Part shown: positions 25,325 to 33,674 of the stretch, piece after piece | Layout: every line of letters begins with the position of its first letter | Position numbering within the stretch: the first letter of the stretch is position 1 | DNA from: Terriglobia bacterium | GTDB taxonomy: Bacteria; Acidobacteriota; Terriglobia; Terriglobales; Acidobacteriaceae | DNA length: 64,000 nucleotides | Direction: 5' to 3' | Assembly: GCA_020072815.1 (NCBI GenBank) | Contig: JAIQGE010000005.1 | Location: forward strand, 302,843 to 366,842 | Made by a program: the position numbers and the translations under genes | The notes under the pieces: model-generated | Seen by the model: only the letters and a program-made list of their open reading frames with translations | Database searches by the model: none | What the model was told of the DNA's origin: nothing

Positions 25325-26254
25325 ATGGAGAATCAGGACCGACAACCCGGTACCGTGGCTTGCCCGGTTTGTCACGCTCCTGTTGATTCCGATACGCATC
25401 AAACCTGCAAGGCGGAGAGAGAGACCTCTATCGTGGAGGTCATCCCGCCCGAGCAAAACGAAATCAAGGACCCCTATGAGCGGGGATCGGTGGATGCCTG
25501 CTGTTTTCCCATCCTTTCAGTGGCGCACGAGTTCAAGACGCCCCTGGTGGTCATGCTGGGATACACCGATCTTTTGCGCAGCGGACATCTCGGTCCAGTC
25601 AATGACCGTCAGCACCAAGTGCTGGGGGAAATCCAGGAAGGCGCGCAACGGCTGCAAAAACTGATTCAGGACTTTCTGCTCCTCAGCGATCTTCGCGCAC
25701 CCCGGCAAAACCAAAACGACGAAGAGCCCGACCTGGAACCCGCTGACGTAAATGAAGAAGTGAAGGAGATTTTCAACTATTGGTCGGCGGTAGCGAAACA
25801 AAAGGCCATCCGATATGAGTTCCGGCGGGCCGCGGGCAGCCCTCACGTCAAAGTGGAGCCCCTGAAGCTGCAGCACATTGTGTCCAATCTAGTGGAAAAC
25901 GCGCTGAAATTTTCGCCCCAGCACGGACAGGTCACCGTGAGCGTTACCTGCTGCTTTTGGGAACGGCGAAAAGCGCAAAGTCATTTCTTGTTCAACATGG
26001 AACGCAAGAGGAACGTGAAGATTGAAAACGCGGTTCGCATTGATGTGCGTGATTCTGGCCCCGGGATCGCTCCCGAACATCACGCTGATATCTTTGCGGA
26101 CTTCGTGCAGTTGCCCGGAGCATCCTCCCGTGGCACCGGTCTAGGTCTGGCCATAGCCCGGCGCCTGGTTGAATCCCGCGGAGGAATGATTTGGGTGGAA
26201 AGCAACCCAGGAGAAGGAAGCACGTTTTCAGTTCTATTATCCCAGTCCAGGTAG
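25325..26254 (+). CDS. Soluble histidine kinase with N-terminal Cys cluster
   Basis: This 309-residue protein has no membrane segments. Residues 13-28 contain CPVC and a further Cys at 28 plus His residues, suggesting a small metal-binding knuckle. The dimerisation domain has the phospho-acceptor His68 in SVAHEFKTPL. The ATPase domain shows the N box (NLVENALKFSP), G1 box (DSGPGIAPEH) and G2 box (RGTGLGLAIARRL). It is followed 9 nt later by a sigma-54 response regulator, the natural phosphorylation partner. The input signal must be cytoplasmic; redox or metal sensing by the Cys cluster is conceivable (inference). Confidence 0.9.
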   Translation: MENQDRQPGTVACPVCHAPVDSDTHQTCKAERETSIVEVIPPEQNEIKDPYERGSVDACCFPILSVAHEFKTPLVVMLGYTDLLRSGHLGPVNDRQHQVLGEIQEGAQRLQKLIQDFLLLSDLRAPRQNQNDEEPDLEPADVNEEVKEIFNYWSAVAKQKAIRYEFRRAAGSPHVKVEPLKLQHIVSNLVENALKFSPQHGQVTVSVTCCFWERRKAQSHFLFNMERKRNVKIENAVRIDVRDSGPGIAPEHHADIFADFVQLPGASSRGTGLGLAIARRLVESRGGMIWVESNPGEGSTFSVLLSQSR

Positions 26255-26263
26255 GAGAGTAAG

Positions 26264-27700
26264 ATGAGCGCGCCCAATATACTGCTCGTAGATGACGAGC
26301 CCAGTGTACTTCGTTATACCAAGACCCTGCTCGAGATAGACAATTACAGCGTGGAGACCGCTGCCAGCGGAGAAGAGGCCGTGCAGCGCATGAACCACGG
26401 TCCTGCCCCCAACCTGATTGTTCTGGACCTGGTCATGCCCGGCATGGACGGCCTGCAGACCTTGGAAAGCTGCAAGAAGATCCGCCCGGAACAAAAAGTG
26501 GTGATGATGTCATGCGTGAACGAAACCAACAAAGTGGTGCAAGCCATCAAGCTGGGCGCGTCTGATTACCTCACCAAGCCGTTTCAGCCGGCGCAGTTTT
26601 CCGCTTCTATCCGCCGCGCTCTGGGACAAAACAAGCCAGACGCCCAAGCCAGCAAGTACAAGCCCACCGGGGCTGAGTTTGTGGACACTCTGGACGACGA
26701 CCTGTTCTTTCTGGCCGCCAGCCCGGTGATGAAGCAGATCCGCGCCCAGGTGGCGTTGATTGCCAAAGTGGACGTGCCGGTGCTGTTGTTGGGCGAAAGC
26801 GGCGTAGGAAAAGAAATCCTGGCCCGCCTGATCCACAAGATGTCCGTCCGAGCGCATCGTCCCATGCTCAAGGTAAATTGCGCCGCGTTGCCGGCGGAAC
26901 TGCTGGAAAGCGAGCTCTTCGGCTATGAACAGGGGGCCTTTACCGGCGCCAGCAAATCCAAACCGGGAAAATTTGAGCTGGCGCACAAAGGCACCATCAT
27001 GCTGGACGAAATCGGCGAGATGAGCGCTGCTCTGCAAGCCAAACTGCTGCACGTTCTCCAGGACGGACAGTTCTGCCGGCTGGGCGGCCGCTCCAACATT
27101 ACAGCCGACGCCCGCGTCCTGGCGGCCACCAATATTGACGTACAGCAGGCCATCGCCGACAAGACCCTGCGCGAAGATCTCTACTACCGCCTGAACGCGT
27201 TTACCATGACCGTGCCGCCGCTGCGCGAGCGTCGCGAAGAAATTCCCTTGCTGCTCACCCACTTCATGAACAAGACGGCGCAGCAGTTCGGCAAGAACCC
27301 GCTTCCCATCAGTGACAAGCTGGTCCAGGAATGCCTGCGCTATCACTGGCCGGGCAATCTGCGCGAACTGGGCAATTTTGTGAAACGTTTCCTGGTGCTG
27401 GAGAATGAAAATAATTTGATCGAAGAGCTGGAGCTCAAGAGCAAGGTGGTCAGCATTGAAGACGGCGGCAGCCGGTCTGCGGCCCAGGGCGGGTTGAAGG
27501 CCCTGGTGCGCGGCCTGAAAGATGATGCTGAAGCCAAGGAGATCCAGAGGGCGCTGGAGAGCACCAACTGGAACCGGAAACTGGCCGCAGCCCACTTGAA
27601 CATCAGCTACAAGGCGCTCTTGTACAAGATCAAGCAGCACGGCGTTTCACCCCGAGCGGAACGCAGCTTCGGGTTGGGCACAGCCGCCAATAGCGACTGA
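26264..27700 (+). CDS. NtrC-type sigma-54 response regulator
   Basis: This 478-residue protein has a receiver domain with DD at 10-11, phospho-acceptor Asp55 in VLDLVMPGMDG and the conserved Lys in YLTKPF. An AAA+ domain follows with LGESGVGKE, an intact GAFTGA loop (EQGAFTGASKSK), Walker B MLDEIGEM and REDLYYRLNAF. A Fis-type HTH closes the protein (NRKLAAAHLNISYKALLYKIKQHG). GTAGGAGAG precedes ATG 26264. It forms a two-gene unit with the kinase at 25325. Its C-terminal HTH is very similar in pattern to that of the activator at 23217 (SYRALLYKLKEVG versus SYKALLYKIKQHG), so the two may read related sites in the EPS locus. Confidence 0.92.
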   Translation: MSAPNILLVDDEPSVLRYTKTLLEIDNYSVETAASGEEAVQRMNHGPAPNLIVLDLVMPGMDGLQTLESCKKIRPEQKVVMMSCVNETNKVVQAIKLGASDYLTKPFQPAQFSASIRRALGQNKPDAQASKYKPTGAEFVDTLDDDLFFLAASPVMKQIRAQVALIAKVDVPVLLLGESGVGKEILARLIHKMSVRAHRPMLKVNCAALPAELLESELFGYEQGAFTGASKSKPGKFELAHKGTIMLDEIGEMSAALQAKLLHVLQDGQFCRLGGRSNITADARVLAATNIDVQQAIADKTLREDLYYRLNAFTMTVPPLRERREEIPLLLTHFMNKTAQQFGKNPLPISDKLVQECLRYHWPGNLRELGNFVKRFLVLENENNLIEELELKSKVVSIEDGGSRSAAQGGLKALVRGLKDDAEAKEIQRALESTNWNRKLAAAHLNISYKALLYKIKQHGVSPRAERSFGLGTAANSD

Positions 27701-27738
27701 GCCAGCCGCACCGGGGCAACAACCTGCTATCAAAAACT

Positions 27739-27765
27739 CTGGCCGGGAGACCCTGCCCCGGCCAG
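27739..27765 (+). terminator. Hairpin downstream of the response regulator gene
   Basis: A perfect 9-bp stem CTGGCCGGG / CCCGGCCAG encloses a 9-nt loop. It lies 39 bp after the stop of the response regulator gene and 54 bp before the epimerase ATG. Only a short T run follows (CGTTTAA), so termination may be partial. Confidence 0.5.
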
Positions 27766-27818
27766 CGTTTAAGGCGTCGTTACGAAGCAACCATATTAAG
27801 CAATCATTCGGAGTCATC

Positions 27819-28793
27819 ATGCCAAGTTATCTAGTCACCGGAGTAGCCGGATTCATCGGGTGCAACATCGCCAGAGAGCTGATCAAGCGGGGCGAAAAAG
27901 TCCGCGGGCTGGATGACTTTTCCACCGGCAAATGGGAGAACATCGCCGACCTGAAGGACGATCTGGACTTCCGTGAAGTCAGCCTGCTCGATCCCAAAGG
28001 GCTGGCCCAGGCATGCGAAGGCATTGATTTCGTTTTTCATGAAGCCGCGCTGCCTTCGGTGCCCAAGTCGGTGGCTGATCCGCAACTGACCAACGCCGTG
28101 AACGTGGATGGCACTCTCAACCTGCTGGTGGCCGCGCGCCAGGCGCAGGTGAAGCGCGTGGTGTACGCGGCATCGTCTTCGGCTTACGGCGAAACCGAAG
28201 TCCTTCCCAAGAAGGAAGACATGCTGCCGCGGCCTATTTCTCCATACGCCGTGCAGAAACTCACGGGCGAATACTATTTGCAGGCCTTCTGGTCAGTGTA
28301 TGGCCTGGAGACGGTGAGCCTGCGCTACTTCAACATCTTTGGCCCGCGCCAGGACGCCAACTCGTTGTACTCCGCCGTACTTGCCAAGTTTATTACCCAG
28401 ATGTTCCAGGGCGAATCGCCCACCATTTTTGGCGACGGCGAGCAGAGCCGCGATTTCGCGTACGTGGAGAACGCCGTCAGCGCGAACCTGCTGGCCTGTG
28501 CCGCGCCGGCCGCCGAAGTCTGCGGAAAAGTCTTCAACATCGCCACCGGAAAGCGGTATTCACTGAACCAGACTTACCGCATGCTGCAGGACATCATTGG
28601 GTTCTCCGGAGCGCCCAAGTTCGCTCCAGAACGCGTGGGCGACGTCCGCCATTCTCTGGCCGACATCAGCCTGGCGCAGAAACACCTGAAGTATTCGCCG
28701 GAGATCAGTTTTGAAGAAGGTCTGCGGCGGACGGTGGAGTGGTATCGCCAGGTTGTTCCGCAGTCCGCGAATCTGGCCGCGGCCGCTCGCTAG
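27819..28793 (+). CDS. NAD-dependent UDP-sugar 4-epimerase-like enzyme (extended SDR)
   Basis: This 324-residue enzyme begins YLVTGVAGFIGCNIARELIKRG with the GxxGxxG NAD motif. It has the LDDFSTGKWENI loop, EAALPSVPKSVADP, AASSSAYGE and the catalytic Y-x3-K in SPYAVQKLTGEYY, then RYFNIFGPRQD and GDGEQSRDFAYVENAV. The SVPKSVADP segment resembles the WbpP/Gne group that epimerises UDP-GlcNAc to UDP-GalNAc. It lies in the EPS locus but reads rightwards, separated from the regulator gene by a hairpin. The exact substrate is not determined. Confidence 0.87.
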   Translation: MPSYLVTGVAGFIGCNIARELIKRGEKVRGLDDFSTGKWENIADLKDDLDFREVSLLDPKGLAQACEGIDFVFHEAALPSVPKSVADPQLTNAVNVDGTLNLLVAARQAQVKRVVYAASSSAYGETEVLPKKEDMLPRPISPYAVQKLTGEYYLQAFWSVYGLETVSLRYFNIFGPRQDANSLYSAVLAKFITQMFQGESPTIFGDGEQSRDFAYVENAVSANLLACAAPAAEVCGKVFNIATGKRYSLNQTYRMLQDIIGFSGAPKFAPERVGDVRHSLADISLAQKHLKYSPEISFEEGLRRTVEWYRQVVPQSANLAAAAR

Positions 28794-28860
28794 ACAACGT
28801 TCCCAAGCTGCAAAGTCTCATGAAGCAGTTGTTCGTGAAAGCTGGTTGTGAGAGGGTGGA

Positions 28861-28910
28861 GCAGGCATTTATGCCTGCGTAACCGTCGCAGGAATGGCCG
28901 GCTTCAGCCG
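28861..28910. repeat. REP-like double hairpin between convergent genes
   Basis: Two hairpins lie between the convergent genes ending at 28793 and 28934: a perfect 8-bp palindrome GCAGGCAT-TT-ATGCCTGC (28861-28878) and CGGC-TTCA-GCCG (28899-28910). A similar but shorter palindrome (CCGGC-TTAAAT-GCCGG) follows the M56 gene near 45367. It may act as a bidirectional terminator or a REP-type element. Confidence 0.5.
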
Positions 28911-28933
28911 CTCAGGTACGAAACTCCTAGAAT

Positions 28934-29506
28934 TCACCCTTCCTGCAATTCAGTAAACCGCGCATACGTCCGCTCAAACTCATCTTTGAGAAGCTTGTTG
29001 GGCGAAGCCAAACCGGCGATCACGTCTCGCGCCCATTCGAAATATTCCCGCTTGCGCTGCGCGCTCCAGTCCGGCGGCGGGCTCGACAAAATTGAGCGCA
29101 AATTGGAAATCTTGTCCGCCAGCTTGAGGGTTTGGGCCCGCGCCGACTTCTTCGGCGCAGTCTGCACCTGCAGGGCTTTCCGTTTCTCCTTGGGCAGCGA
29201 TTTATCGTCGGTAACCTCCATGACCAGCGTAGCCACGTCGCAGCCGAACAGTTCCTCCAGTTCGTTGCGCGTGACCCCGGTGTCTTCCACAGTGTCATGC
29301 AGAAAGGCCGCCATGAGCAGGTTGGCGTCCACGGTTTCGCTGCTGGCGGCAACCAACTCCGCCACTTCAATCAGGTGGTTGACGTAGGGTTCGCCGGCGA
29401 GCCCTTTGCGTCTTTGCCCGGCGTGGCGCTGGGCGGCAAAATGCGCGGCAGCCAGGATCCGCTGCAACGGGCCGGAGGGTAGAGCGTGGTCATCGTGAGA
29501 AGCCAT
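28934..29506 (-). CDS. MESH1-like HD-domain hydrolase (probable small alarmone hydrolase)
   Basis: This 190-residue single-domain protein has the hydrolase motifs of the RelA/SpoT family in order: HAGQRRKG, PYVNHLIEVAELV, AAFLHDTVEDTG (the HD pair) and KLADKISNLRS. The synthetase, TGS and ACT domains of full-length Rel are absent. Length and motifs fit the MESH1/SAH group, which removes the 3' pyrophosphate of (p)ppGpp or dephosphorylates NADPH. AAGGAG lies 7 nt before ATG 29506. It stands alone, convergent with the epimerase gene. Confidence 0.88.
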   Translation of the reverse strand: MASHDDHALPSGPLQRILAAAHFAAQRHAGQRRKGLAGEPYVNHLIEVAELVAASSETVDANLLMAAFLHDTVEDTGVTRNELEELFGCDVATLVMEVTDDKSLPKEKRKALQVQTAPKKSARAQTLKLADKISNLRSILSSPPPDWSAQRKREYFEWARDVIAGLASPNKLLKDEFERTYARFTELQEG

Positions 29507-29825
29507 GCGAGTGCTCCTTGAAGGCAGGTGACTCTTACAGATGATTGTGACAGTTTTGGCGGAGACGGTTCAACTAGCAGCACAGAAGCGGGGCCGGGCC
29601 AAGTTCCGCATAAACCAGTCTCCGTCATTATTTCTTCTCGATGCTTAGCACTGGACACCTGCCGTATCCGAACCTACCCGTAAACAACATGTCGCCAACC
29701 CTCTTGAAAACGCCTGCGGCATCGAATATGCCCTTATCGTCTTCGGGCGGCCGCTTCGAACAGCTGTGTTGAATCCTCCTACTATGGCGTGAACTCTTCT
29801 TGTTGGCTATAGATTTCGGAGAATA
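29507..29825. other. Intergenic stretch without recognised features
   Basis: This 319-bp interval lies upstream of the alarmone hydrolase and downstream of the AlbA-type gene. It must hold the leftward promoter of the hydrolase, but no clear -35/-10 pair, repeat or reading frame stands out. Confidence 0.3.
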
Positions 29826-30989
29826 TCAACGGCGGGCGATCCAGTTCCCGTTGGCGTCGAAGTTAGTCGAGGATGGAAGTCCACATGCGTTCCATATCAG
29901 ATCGAACAGGGGCTTCAGAACCTGGTTCGGGGGCGTTGTGAAGCTCTCAACGATCACCTCAGGCAGGACGAGAATGTTAGAATCGATCGGATAGCCGGGC
30001 TCTCCCCAGAGATTATCTACACCCATGTACAGGCCAGCGGTTTTCAGCAGAGTTAACGCCGCAACGACTGGGACATTTGCACCAATTGCTTCGACCAGAC
30101 GGAAGCAACGAGGCAGATAGTCAAGGATGTAGCGTTCATAAGACACGCTCGGGATGACCATTCTGCCTTCGTATTCGTGTGCCAGTATTCTGCCTTGAAC
30201 CACCTCGATCACGCCATTTCGATATAGCTGCGTATAGCTGGGGCAGGGGCGCTGCGTTCCAAACGCAAGTACTCCATCCAGGTTCAGGCGCCGATCCCAA
30301 TTCGTCGTGCCCATCGGCGACAGGGGGATAGGGTTGTCGTAGAGAGGTCGGACGTTGTATTGCGCAGCGCCAGCGAAGGCCTCGAGCGGTATGCAGTGGA
30401 GCACCACAGTCGGCGAATCCATAAAGGGCAATGGCGTTTGATTGTTCGACAGCGCGATTATCCTGTCAGTGCGGAATGCCCTAATGCGCTCCGTCACCGT
30501 GCTCGACAGTGTGAAAGCTGTGCGCAGCTCGTTCACGTCCAGCGGATATTTGCCCGCGGAGTTTCGGCCATAGAACTTGTCGTGCTGCTGAAAAACAACA
30601 CGGTGCGGCCCAGCCCAGCCGCGTTCGACACGTAGGACCAGCACACGTTCACCGGCTGCCGTCGTCACGGTTCTTATCGCATATCGAATGCGTGGGCTGA
30701 GGCCGGCGGCAAGGATGCTATCCAGCCGACGGATCTCCAGATCTAAGTCCGCCGCCTGCAAGCCGGCGATCTGAGTAGGCAGGCCGCCCACTTCGTCCAT
30801 TCCGAAGACTAGGTCTCCTCCGCCAGTGTTCGCGAACGACGACGTATCGGCTAGAAATTCCTTCTTCTCCGCGTCAGTGTTGCCAGGCAGGACGCGCTTG
30901 TAATCGATCGTCCGGCCTTCAGCAACTCCGTTGGCTATCAGCGCACTGAGGTCAGCTTCAGAGATATCGTTCAACGGTCTGGGGATCAT
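29826..30989 (-). CDS. AlbA/Schlafen-type (AAA_4-like) protein
   Basis: This 387-residue protein begins MIPRPLNDISEADLSALIANG. An AlbA_2-like nucleic-acid binding domain follows (EGRTIDYKRVLPG, FLADTSSFANTGGGDLVFGMDE, VLVLRVERGWAGPHRV and YGRNSAGKYPLDVNELR). The TSSFANTGGG segment is the hallmark of this domain. The remaining 230 residues match no domain I recognise. ATG 30989 is preferred over GTG 31010 because it gives the usual N-terminus. Base composition looks lower in GC than the flanking genes, which hints at transfer. AlbA/Schlafen proteins occur in regulators and in defence islands; no partner gene is seen here. Confidence 0.75.
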   Translation of the reverse strand: MIPRPLNDISEADLSALIANGVAEGRTIDYKRVLPGNTDAEKKEFLADTSSFANTGGGDLVFGMDEVGGLPTQIAGLQAADLDLEIRRLDSILAAGLSPRIRYAIRTVTTAAGERVLVLRVERGWAGPHRVVFQQHDKFYGRNSAGKYPLDVNELRTAFTLSSTVTERIRAFRTDRIIALSNNQTPLPFMDSPTVVLHCIPLEAFAGAAQYNVRPLYDNPIPLSPMGTTNWDRRLNLDGVLAFGTQRPCPSYTQLYRNGVIEVVQGRILAHEYEGRMVIPSVSYERYILDYLPRCFRLVEAIGANVPVVAALTLLKTAGLYMGVDNLWGEPGYPIDSNILVLPEVIVESFTTPPNQVLKPLFDLIWNACGLPSSTNFDANGNWIARR

Positions 30990-31211
30990 GGATACATTTT
31001 CCCATTTCACACTTCATGCGGAATAGACTCGCAGGCGAGATCCATACGCGGCTGTGTGGATCGGTACTGAGAAGTCAGCTTTGAAACGTGACCGAACAAT
31101 GGCAATCCTAAGGGCAGTATCCCTCCTCGACCACTGGCACTTGGAAGCTGGCTTTACCGCAACGAACTTCTTTGTGTAGTCGAAAAAACAAGACATGCCA
31201 GCATGTCATTA

Positions 31212-31730
31212 CTACCTCCCCGTTCTCTGCGCCAACACAATCTTTGCCGTAATCACCGCTTGCCCCACGTGACGCTGCGTGTGGTCGGCCACGTGGACCA
31301 AGAGTCCGCCCACCGTGGTGGGTAGCTGTTTCTTGCCGACTTTGCGCTCTTCCGCAAGCTGTTGCGGCAGGAACGCGCGGATGCGCCGGGCGCTGCGGCT
31401 CAAGGCCACCACCAGTTCCGCCTGGAGTTCATTGCGCGTGGCCCCGGGATCGAGTTCGGTTTTCATCGCGGCGATCTGCTCGCCGGAGAGCTGCGCGCCT
31501 TCGGCGTAGGTCAGCAAGCGGTCTGTGCTGCGGGAGATGTGCCGGATATGAAACGCGATGGGGGCAAGACCGGCGGGGCGGGCGTTGAGTTCATCATCGC
31601 TCAGACCGTCCGTCCATCGCTCCACGTCTTCGCGGGCCAGCTCCAGCGCATGCAATACCGCGCGCTGCACCGGCGGGACGTCCGCCAGCGTGCCGCGAAG
31701 CCACGGCTCCGGTTGTTCGATCTTGTTCAT
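31212..31730 (-). CDS. DinB-like four-helix protein
   Basis: This 172-residue protein has the four-helix DinB/YfiT pattern: AVLHALELAREDVERWTDGLSDDELNARP at the N-terminus, AFHIRHISRSTDRLLTYAEG with the first metal His, and GGLLVHVADHTQRHVGQAVITAKI with the HxxxH-type ligands at the end. Family members are metal-dependent thiol-S-transferases or of unknown role. ATG 31730 is supported by GGAGGAAGG upstream. It is divergent from the MocA-XdhC fusion gene, with only 35 bp between the starts, so their promoters must overlap. Confidence 0.8.
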   Translation of the reverse strand: MNKIEQPEPWLRGTLADVPPVQRAVLHALELAREDVERWTDGLSDDELNARPAGLAPIAFHIRHISRSTDRLLTYAEGAQLSGEQIAAMKTELDPGATRNELQAELVVALSRSARRIRAFLPQQLAEERKVGKKQLPTTVGGLLVHVADHTQRHVGQAVITAKIVLAQRTGR

Positions 31731-31765
31731 TCCAACACCTTCCTCCATTTAAGATAAGGGACAAC

Positions 31766-32902
31766 GTGGCTACGAACAAGCCAAGCTCGCAAGTTGCCGC
31801 CATTGTGCTGGCCGCCGGCACCTCCAGCCGCATGGGCATGCCCAAGCAACTGATGCCCCTGGGCGATAAGACGTTGCTGGAGCACGCGCTGGCCAATCTT
31901 CGCGGCTCTGAGGTCAGCGAGATCGTCCTTGTCCTGGGCGCCAGCGCGGAAGAGATCGAAAAGAAGGTCCCCACCGATGGGCTGAAGGTGGTCATCAATT
32001 CACTGTACGAAGAGGGTATGGGGACTTCCATCCGCGCCGGGCTGGCCGCGCTGGAGCCTGATGCGCGCGCGGCGTTTGTGGTCCTGGCCGACCAGCCGTT
32101 CGTGCGGCCGTCCACGTTGAACCAGCTGATCGCCTACCATCGCGAGCACGCGCCGCAGATCACTCTACCTTTATACAAGGGCTTCCGCGGTAATCCCGTC
32201 TTGCTGGACCGGTCGGTGTTTGCAGAACTGAACGCACTGGACGGCGACGTCGGCTGCCGCGCCATCTTTGGCAGCCACACGGCGGGGATTCACAAAGTTC
32301 CGGTCAACGATATCGGCGTCCTTCTGGACATAGATACTCCGGACGATTTGCGGCACTTGCGCCTTCTCGCGGGCGCAGAGGAGAACGAAGACTCGGCGGC
32401 GAAGCCGGCGGATTTGGAGACGCGGCCGCACCTGGAAGAAAACCATCCGGAACTGGTCATCGTTGGACACGATGACGTGGCCTTGGCCCTTGGCCACCTG
32501 GCGCGGGTCCTTGGCTTCTGTACAACTTTTGTTGATCCGCTGCTTTCATTGGAAGAACTTCCAGAAGCTGATCGCGTGCTGCATGCGCTGGATTTCTCGC
32601 AACTTCCGCCGGGTGAGCGATTTGTAGTAGTCGCCAGCCGCGGTCTGTGCGACGAAGAAGCCATTGAGCAAGCTTTGGACGTCAACGCCGCATACATCGG
32701 GCTGCTGGCCAACCGGAATCGCGCGGCGGAAGTGATGATTGCTTTGCGGCGCCGGGGAATTGCCCAGGCAAGGCTCAATCAGGTCCGTGCGCCGGCAGGG
32801 CTCTCCATCAGCGCGAAAACTCCCGAGGAAATTGCGTTGAGCATCTTGGCGGAAATTGTTGCGGCCAGAAATAGCGCAACCAGCAAGTTCAGCGCGGGTT
32901 AG
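31766..32902 (+). CDS. MocA-like molybdopterin nucleotidyltransferase fused to XdhC C-terminal domain
   Basis: Residues 1-205 are a MobA/MocA-type nucleotidyltransferase (AAIVLAAGTSSRMGMPKQLMPLGDKTLLEHAL, VVLADQPFVRPSTL, FRGNPVLLDRSVF, LLDIDTPDDL). After a linker, residues 230-375 form a Rossmann domain like the C-terminal half of XdhC (ELVIVGHDDVALALGHLARVLGF, ERFVVVASRGLCDEEAIEQAL, RAPAGLSISAKTPEEIALSILAEIVAAR). MocA makes the molybdopterin cytosine dinucleotide cofactor needed by CO dehydrogenase, and XdhC binds and sulfurates such cofactors. A fusion would hand the cofactor over directly. GTG 31766 has AAGGGA 5 nt upstream. It opens the CODH locus. Confidence 0.87.
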   Translation: MATNKPSSQVAAIVLAAGTSSRMGMPKQLMPLGDKTLLEHALANLRGSEVSEIVLVLGASAEEIEKKVPTDGLKVVINSLYEEGMGTSIRAGLAALEPDARAAFVVLADQPFVRPSTLNQLIAYHREHAPQITLPLYKGFRGNPVLLDRSVFAELNALDGDVGCRAIFGSHTAGIHKVPVNDIGVLLDIDTPDDLRHLRLLAGAEENEDSAAKPADLETRPHLEENHPELVIVGHDDVALALGHLARVLGFCTTFVDPLLSLEELPEADRVLHALDFSQLPPGERFVVVASRGLCDEEAIEQALDVNAAYIGLLANRNRAAEVMIALRRRGIAQARLNQVRAPAGLSISAKTPEEIALSILAEIVAARNSATSKFSAG

Positions 32903-32930
32903 AACTGCCACGCGGAGGCGGCATAGAACG

Positions 32931-33674
32931 GTGCGGCAAATTTATCGAGGTGTTTTGCTGACGTATGCGGCTCTCGCCGCCAGTCTGGCTCTTTGCCAGC
33001 CACAAAAAGCCGCGCGCTGGGACATGGACAACGCGCAGATCGGGCCGGATTCGCCCATCGAAATTCCCGTCGGCGGATCTTATCAAGCTCGCGTCGCGTA
33101 TCCCACACCTGATGGCCCGCTCATCCCACTGAAGGCCGCGGTGGTCTGGTCCATCAAGCCTGAAGTCAAAGGTATTGCAATTGACCCGTCCACAGGAAAG
33201 ATCACCGTAGCGAAAGAGGTTGCGGCGGGGACCACGGCTACCGTTCATGCCAACGTGGCCAATGGAACGAAGAAGCTGACGGCCAAAGTTGTGGTGTTTA
33301 ACCCCGCTGACATTCCGCTCATGGGCGGGTGGCGGGTCCAGTCAGTTGTTGCCTGCGACGAAGGACAAAAGGTTGTGCTCCCACACAGCTCTGCCCACCT
33401 TAACGATCATTGGGGCTTTCGTGTGGACAAAACCGTGTGGGTCGGTGTGCCCATTGGAATTGCAGCAACCATGAGGTGGTATGGGACGTACGAGCACGAT
33501 GTTGCGTCCGGGCGGATCAAATTCGCCCGTCAATGGGTCGGAGGCTCAACCACGGAAGAATGGAAAGTAGAGATGTTGAGCGACCAGGAGGTCCGGCTTA
33601 GCATCTTGCAGCCGCCCGCTCCGGCGGACAACGTTTGTGCCTATGTACTGACGCGGTCGATGGAAGCCAATTAG
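32931..33674 (+). CDS. Exported protein of unknown function with Ig-like N-terminal part
   Basis: This 247-residue protein has a signal sequence (VLLTYAALAASLALCQP). A segment resembling a bacterial Ig-like (Big) domain follows (AAVVWSIKPEVKGIAIDPSTGKITVAKEVAAGTTATVHA), then about 120 residues of unrecognised beta-rich sequence. The start at GTG 32931 (GGAGG 12 nt upstream) gives a proper signal peptide; an ATG at 32856 would overlap the previous gene by 47 nt. It converges on the XdhC gene with a 4-bp overlap of stop codons. A role in CO oxidation is not indicated by sequence. Confidence 0.65.
   Translation: MRQIYRGVLLTYAALAASLALCQPQKAARWDMDNAQIGPDSPIEIPVGGSYQARVAYPTPDGPLIPLKAAVVWSIKPEVKGIAIDPSTGKITVAKEVAAGTTATVHANVANGTKKLTAKVVVFNPADIPLMGGWRVQSVVACDEGQKVVLPHSSAHLNDHWGFRVDKTVWVGVPIGIAATMRWYGTYEHDVASGRIKFARQWVGGSTTEEWKVEMLSDQEVRLSILQPPAPADNVCAYVLTRSMEAN

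Noticed and set aside
26510..27640. A 376-codon minus-strand frame opposite the response regulator
   Set aside because: Antisense shadow of the NtrC-type regulator.
31014..31196. A 60-codon minus-strand frame upstream of the AlbA-type gene
   Set aside because: No ribosome site, no similarity recognised and an irregular composition; treated as non-coding.
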